This document shows positions 58,311-64,000 of a stretch of DNA of 64,000 nt, piece after piece (position 1 is the stretch's first letter; every line of letters starts with the position of its first letter). The translations under genes were made by a program, and so were the position numbers. The DNA lies in the NCBI RefSeq assembly GCF_030272615.1, contig NC_081407.1:137272897-137336896 (forward strand), in the 5' to 3' direction. The DNA is from Cryptomeria japonica (lineage: Eukaryota; Streptophyta; Pinopsida; Cupressales; Cupressaceae). Under the pieces are notes generated by a model that was given only the letters and a program-made list of their open reading frames with translations, ran no database searches and was not told the origin of the DNA.

Positions 58311-59909
58311 CCCTTAGAGGCTTTATTTTGGATTTAAATTGCAATATTTTAATAAATAAGCACCATTTTAATTGCTTTTAAATAATTATTAATTATTATT
58401 TAAAATTTAAAAGCAAATTTAATAACTTGCAATAATTATTAACTGTTTGAACCTTCTAGAAGCAAGTTAGGGTTTCACCAAGCAAGTATTTACACAAGTG
58501 TTTTATCCCACATTGTTTGTGTGGTGAAAATGAAAGATGAAAGCAAGTATATGAGAGGACTTAGCATTAGTTTATTATTATTTCTGCCAGGTGTCTCCAT
58601 GAAAGCGATTTTTTCTCCAAGTTGGGGAAATTTTTAGCAAGGCGTTTTTGTGAAGTGTGGGATTGAGGATTTATTTTCCTCCATTTTTTCCAGCTTGCTA
58701 ATCTATTCCTCTTGGCTGCCATTAAAGACCAGTTTCAGAATTTCGATTTTGCTAAGTTTGGCGATTTTTTTCCAAATTTATCATTTTTTGGTGAAAGTTG
58801 GTGATTTTATGTTTGGAGACTTGGGCGATATTTCCTCCACCATTTCTGCTTGCTGTTCAGACCTTCATTGCTGTAGATTGCTGCCATTAGCAACATTTTT
58901 CAGAATTCTGAAAATTTCGATTTTTGCTACAGAAGGCAAATTTTTGTGTTCGGGGTATCCAATCCCAACTTGGGCGATTTTTCCAGATTACTGCCATCCT
59001 TCATTACTGCAGATCTAAGCTACCATTAACATCAATTTTCAAAATTCCATTTTTGCGCTAGACTTGGGAAAATTTCGATTTTACTTGGGTGGTGTTTTGG
59101 TGCCATATTTTGATGATTTTCATGCATGCTTGTTGGCTGCCATCATTTCCAGCCTACTGATTCGCTTCAGATCTGAGGTTTGCTTCAGATTTTGACCTCC
59201 ATTAATGGCTGCCATTAATTTTCAGACTTAAGTTTTTATTGCCCAGCCAATTCCAACTTAAACATATAACATTTGGAGGTGTTTTATGGAGTTTTCTGTG
59301 CATTTTTTAGACCATTTTATCGCTCTTGCAGGTCTGAAACTCCATTGTTAGGCGGTTGTCCTCAAAAATTTTCATTTCCAGCCACCTGACCAATTTTGGC
59401 GAATTTGCTTGGGGCTGTTTCCTTAGCAATTCTTCATCATTTTCGAAGATTTAAACCACTTTCCAAGGTGCTGGTAAGTCTTAAGTATCCGATTTTCAGA
59501 CTTGTCCTCAGAAAACTAATTTTTACCAACCATACTTACATTTCAGAAAATGATTGTTTTCATCAATGAAACTAAATTTTATTGATTTTATGCACATTTT
59601 GAAGATTACAACATGTTTTAAAAAGTCTGATTTTCAGGTTGTCCTCAGAATTTTGACCTCCATTGTTGACTGCGGAAGGTGTCTTCAGACATTCATTGTG
59701 TGAAAACACAACCTTTCACACCTTTCCTTAGTCATCATCAACCGGTATACTCCTTTGCACTTTAGCTTGCATATTTTCTAAGCGTAAGGAGGTATAAATG
59801 AATTTTATGGAAGGCTTCCATGCCTTAGTGTTGTCACACTTTGAACGTAATTGCTAAAACTTACCAAGTGTATGGATTATTTTCCTGAGTCCATGCTCTA
59901 ATTAACTAA
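58311..59909. other. Leader-like region before gene B
   Basis: T-rich sequence with repeated phrases such as gctgccattaa, ccatttttgc and tttcagattt. No reliable ORF; the ORF at 58650-59018 has no recognisable motif. It may be a long 5' UTR or intron of gene B. Confidence 0.45.
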
Positions 59910-62900
59910 ATCTTTAGAAAGTCAGGAATTTTATTACGAATATTTCCTAAGTCTAACTTCAAGCATCGTACGGGTGCGATCTCAAAGTCAAGATACAAGG
60001 AAAGAAAAGAACTGCTGAAGACTGGATTTTATCCAGAGTTTAAGATTTCATCCAGATGGAAGGAGATCGCTGATACAAACATGCATTTCCTAGACTTCGA
60101 CTAGATGCAGCGTCGGATGTTCGGAGTCAGAGATCAGGTTACTTCCCGAGCATATGCGAATATTATGAAGAGTCGCATTTTCCATGCCGCTGGATTTCCA
60201 CAATCCATACAGTGCAGTGAGTTGATCCTGGAATGTGCACGATGTTACGATCCGCTCACAAGAATGATCAAGAGTCCTAAGGGCGTTGTCATCGCCTACC
60301 TTGCTGAGGATGCCATTGCTGAGGTGTTCGGAATTCCACGTGGAACAGACATGATGGATGTGACCAAGGAGGATTATGCAAATAGATACACGAAGATGAT
60401 GGGTGTATGTAAGAATTTAATTAACAAAGAGTGGATGATTGAGCCTAGGTCTCATCATTCCAAGGCTCCCAAGACACTTATGTGCATAGATTTTAAGGAG
60501 GAATATAGTGATTTGATATTCCTACTCAACAGAGTGATGGGGATGCCACAGGGAGCAATATTTCATGGATGGATGTTCTACCTCATCCAGGATTGTCTTA
60601 GAGGAACACTAGTGAATTGGTCCAAGATTATAAGCGACAATTTGGATTTCCAGCTGAGGAATGTAGAGCGGTCCAAGTCATTCGCCATGACTACCTACCT
60701 GGTGTACCTGCTTGCATGATTTGTTTCATGCAGAGGATTAATATACAAAGGTGAAGTCGGGAATGGGCAAGGACAATTTAAGAGTTAAGAATGCTTCCCC
60801 CAGCTAAGCATGCATAGAATTGAAGATTATAAGAGAGTGAATGATGCATTCATTATGTACATCACACGGATGCTGCAAGGTGGAATCCACAGAATATTGT
60901 CCAAGGAGGCAACAGAGTTAATAGAAAAATATGGATCGTGGTATATACAGTTCCCCACTTTCACATACCTCAGGATTCATGGGTTTCAATCTTAACCCTA
61001 CAGACTTCCTAGGTATCCAACCGACAGAATGATATTGTTGGAAGTGGTGAGACAGCTTCTAGAGTTCGATGTTATCCAGAGAGAGAAGCACAGGACAGGA
61101 ATGACATTCCCTATTTCAGTTGGGAAGACGTCAGAGGTTTGCCAATCCGCTATAGCCGCCAGCACTGCAAGTGAGGAGATTGCATTCTACAGATTTGCAA
61201 TATACAAGAAAAGAGAAAGATTCGATCCAAACAAGAAGGTCGAAAGGATCAGGGGAGAGAAGTTCACTCATAAGGTTGACATAAAGGATTATTGGGCTAA
61301 CTTGATGGACGAACAAGCAATGAAGAGAAGAATGTGGTCCAGAATGTCAGGGGATTTCATGAGGAAGTGTGGACTTTTCCTCATTCCTGATCAGGTATTA
61401 GATGATAGAGATCATACACACCCACATTATGAGAATGAAATGAAGAAGGCAATCCTATTGCCAAATTGGTCAGAGTCGGAAGAGATCGACCTGAATGCAT
61501 TGATCAGAGAGGTCTTGAATTTCTCTCGCCTATGGGTGGATATACAGATGAATAAGTTAGTTGACATGGGTGTTCCCTTCACTTATGAAAGGATGGAGCC
61601 GGAAGAGTCTACTTCCGAGGATGATCAGAGGACTGTCAGTGATGTCAGGATTCATGCAGAGGAAGAGATTCAAGCTCCCAAGAGAAGGAAGAACACACCT
61701 GGAGAAGTCAAGGCCAGAGGGAATAAGATTGAGGAGGTGAAGAAGAAACAGAAGACTATCACTCCACTTATCATTCCTTCACCCCCTCCCAGTGTCTCAT
61801 CAATCGAAGTGATTGAATGAACAAAACAGAATAAGGAGACTCAGCAGTATTCCAACATAGTGATACTACCAGAGAATATTCAGGAGTTCCATGCCATAGC
61901 GACATCTGCACCTCCTGATGAGAATAATGATCAGTCGGAATCCCCTACTGTCCTTTTGGAAGTTAGCTTGGGAAATGAAGTATATGATTGGACCAAGAGT
62001 AATCCTGACGATAATGATGATGTTATTTCGGCATTGAAAGGACTTGATCGAGAAGTATGTCTTGATGATGGTATGGAAATGGCCACTATTCCTGAATGGC
62101 TGAGGAGAAGCATGGAGAAAAGTAAACAAATGATAGAGGTACAGCCTATTGATGATATTGATGACTACCTAGCTCGGAGTGCTAAGAAGAAGGAGCCCAA
62201 GAGAGCGGAGATTTTGTCGCACATAGCTAGATATGAGACAGGAATGTTGATTGTGCAGATTGTTGTTCCTATTGCAGGCGTGATAGCGGACATTGCTACT
62301 CCTATGGATTTCCAGATCACTTCAGTCGCCCTTGGTCGTACATCCGCAGGGCAGGAATTCCAGGAGATTGGTGACAACCTCTAGGCAATCAATGCAAGGT
62401 TAGACAGAGCGATTGTGGAAAATGAAAGGTACAGAGAAGAAAATATTAGACTCAGAAAGTATATCGCAGGGACAAGGCGTGGAGATCCCACCCTTATTTC
62501 CCCTATTGCAGTTGACCATGGAATACATTCACATTGCGAGGTAGCGAGAGGTACACACTCAGAGGTGGAAAAGTGGATTGAAAGCATAAGAAAGCAGGCA
62601 GATGATTTCCTTACTCAGTTTGTCCACGCATATGATAAGACAACATCGCTCGTATTCAGAATCCAGTATTTGGAGGGAGTTTAGGAAGAATTCCGGCCTA
62701 TTCAGGACAAGACTATTCCACGCCTCTTGGCATTGAAGAAGGTTCCTAATTCCACCTTGGTCAGGGTGAACATTGTGCACAGTGGAGACATATATGATTT
62801 CCATGGCTGGTATTGTGCATTAGCCTTGAAGAAATCAGCTTATGAGAACGCCCAATCGAGTTGTATGGAGATGGAAGGATTAATTCAGGACATTCAGATG

Positions 62901-63251
62901 AAGATCCTTGCCTCGATTGAGGAATTATTGGGTGTTGATGTTAGTGATGCTAGTGGTTTACACTTAGCCGAATTAAGAGACAAGATAAAATTTATGTATT
63001 TTTGCTAGTTGGACTCTTTGAAGAAGAGTCAGATAGACAGCTTGGTCTCTTTGTTGATTCATGTTCATAGTTTGCAGAAGCTCATGCCAGATTGGGAGAA
63101 CACTTTGGATGCTTGCTCGGATTCACTGGCCGTGATTGATTTACAACAGGATACCTTGCCTAGCATTTCCATGGAGGAGTTAGATTCAGTATTGGCTAGA
63201 TTCTTGGAGTATGCTAGGAGAGAGAGAGAGATGCAAGGAGGAATCTTCTAG
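59910..63251 (+). pseudogene. Gene B: large uncharacterised LTR-associated protein, one frame with eight stops
   Basis: One reading frame runs from about 59910 to the TAG ending at 63251 (about 1114 codons). It is interrupted by stops at 60102, 60717, 60786, 60993, 61818, 62382, 62682 and 63006, but I find no frameshift. Homology with gene A runs along the length: SRAYANIMKSRIFH, ARCYDPLTRM, EVFGIPRGTD, YKRVNDAFIMY, LSKEATELIEKYG, LPRYPTDRMILLEVVRQLLE, DYWANLMD, ADIATPMD, then a coiled-coil-like end (VENERYREENIRLRKYI, LEYARREREMQGG). The middle is acidic, with basic patches (PKRRKN, KKKQK). The Met at 60105 or 60081 could be the start, but similarity to A begins before it (from RYKERKELL). 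Function unknown. Confidence 0.65.
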
Positions 63252-64000
63252 AAGATTCCCTATTTGATGACTAGGTATCTTTTTATTGGGCCATATGTAG
63301 GTGGCACTATTTTTATGTAAACCCTAATTAGGGCAATTCTAGGGTTTTGTTGGCATGATCTTGGTCGTTGATCTTGTATCAATCTTGGCCATCCATTTTG
63401 TAAGACACTCTACATATGCCTCCTTGTCTCTCATTCGTAAGAGAGTTTTTGTAGAATTGTTGGTATATGTTGCAGCAATGTGGAGCAAAATCCAGAACAC
63501 TAATCAACACCAAACAACTAAAAAACCAACCGCAATATCGAATCTCATAACTCGATCAAATCTCCATGCGAACCACTGAAACTTTGGCTGAATCAACTAG
63601 AGATACTTATCTCAAAACCCTTTAATCCACAACAGCTCATCTGCAACACATTGACCAAACCAGCTCACTTAATCTGACTACAACACTGGAACACAGAGAA
63701 ATATGTTGACATCAATGACAATACGTCACTTAGTCAATCCAAACACATGTTTGCACATTATCCCAACAATTCTTTCTTTGTATCATCCTCCAATCTTGAA
63801 ATCTGCTTGCAAAATAAGGCCCATGCCTTAATTTGTTGATTTGGTAGGTCGTGTGTACAAACAAGACTAACAAGGGAAAGGATAAATTGATGCAAAAATG
63901 GGCTCACAAATGAATTTCGGGTTTTGAGGACTGCATTACATATGTGGAAAAACAAGGGCATTGATTTGCAATTGTGTAGAATGAACATGCAACTTCATAT
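63252..64000. other. U5-like end of the gene B unit and unassigned sequence
   Basis: 63252-63460 looks like LTR R/U5 sequence (gtaaaccctaattagggcaa). After that no gene, LTR or motif is recognised to the end of the window; the ORFs at 63355-63579 and 63758-63988 are not supported. Confidence 0.45.

Larger units (their letters stand above)
57076..63460 (+). mobile_element. Long LTR-like unit carrying gene B (partial element)
   Basis: The sequence starting TGTTGTGACCTTTTCACACA at 57076 looks like an LTR start. It is followed by a repeat field (57500-58310), a long non-coding stretch, gene B, and then a U5-like end (aaccctaattagggcaattc at about 63320, and a run to about 63460). No gag-pol and no second LTR are in the window, so the boundaries, and the view that this is an LTR, are inferred from comparison with the gene A unit. 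Confidence 0.5.

Overview
The window is nuclear DNA of a seed plant with a large, repeat-rich genome; a gymnosperm is the best guess, from the mix of old Tat-like Gypsy, Copia and LINE remnants and very little host coding sequence. There are no prokaryotic features. Only two host genes are convincing. The first is an ascorbate peroxidase on the + strand (1443-3839): nine exons, 250 codons, with a TATA box and heat-shock elements upstream. The second is the 3' third of the APC/C subunit APC5 on the - strand (six exons, 51898-53359). Almost everything else is transposable-element DNA at several stages of decay, often nested.

Layout. 1-6530: ascorbate peroxidase, its repeat-bearing upstream region and AT-rich flank. 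6540-17300: two - strand LINEs (EEP endonuclease, RT, zf-RVT) plus a LINE tail. Between the tail and the first LINE lies a probable DNA transposon (about 7150-11100) with a transposase-like ORF, a 20-bp minisatellite and GGGCCCCCGTTT palindromes. 17440-17811: a Copia gag scrap. 18905-24278: a 212-bp MITE split by a very young 5.16-kb Copia-type element (480-bp LTRs differing at one site, TSD gaaaa, PBS, PPT) that encodes only gag-protease. 24850-27700: an old tandem duplication and a decayed coding sequence of unknown family. 28203-34027: a non-autonomous LTR element without recognisable pol domains, whose 3' LTR was later split by a 2.1-kb probable solo LTR.

34336-49930: a Tat-like Gypsy element on the - strand. 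Its domain order is gag, protease, extra RNase H, RT, RNase H, integrase, so the second RNase H lies upstream of RT. Its 3' LTR-like unit is about 6.7 kb and carries a large uncharacterised protein gene (A); the 5' copy is only 942 bp and lacks it. 49945-50850: a LINE ORF1 (DUF4283) scrap. 53720-54370: a Copia RNase H scrap upstream of the APC5 exons. 54751-56990: two LTR-like arms in inverted orientation. 57076-about 63460: a second long LTR-like unit, on the + strand, carrying a homologue (B) of gene A.

The most interesting signal is the A/B family. It is a protein of roughly 1100 residues with a conserved N-terminal globular region, a charged or low-complexity middle and a coiled-coil C-terminal part. 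It occurs twice in this window in opposite orientation, each time downstream of a tandem-repeat-rich segment inside an LTR-like unit. Copy B keeps one reading frame for about 3.3 kb with eight in-frame stops and no frameshift. All identifications are from reading the sequence; no database search was run.
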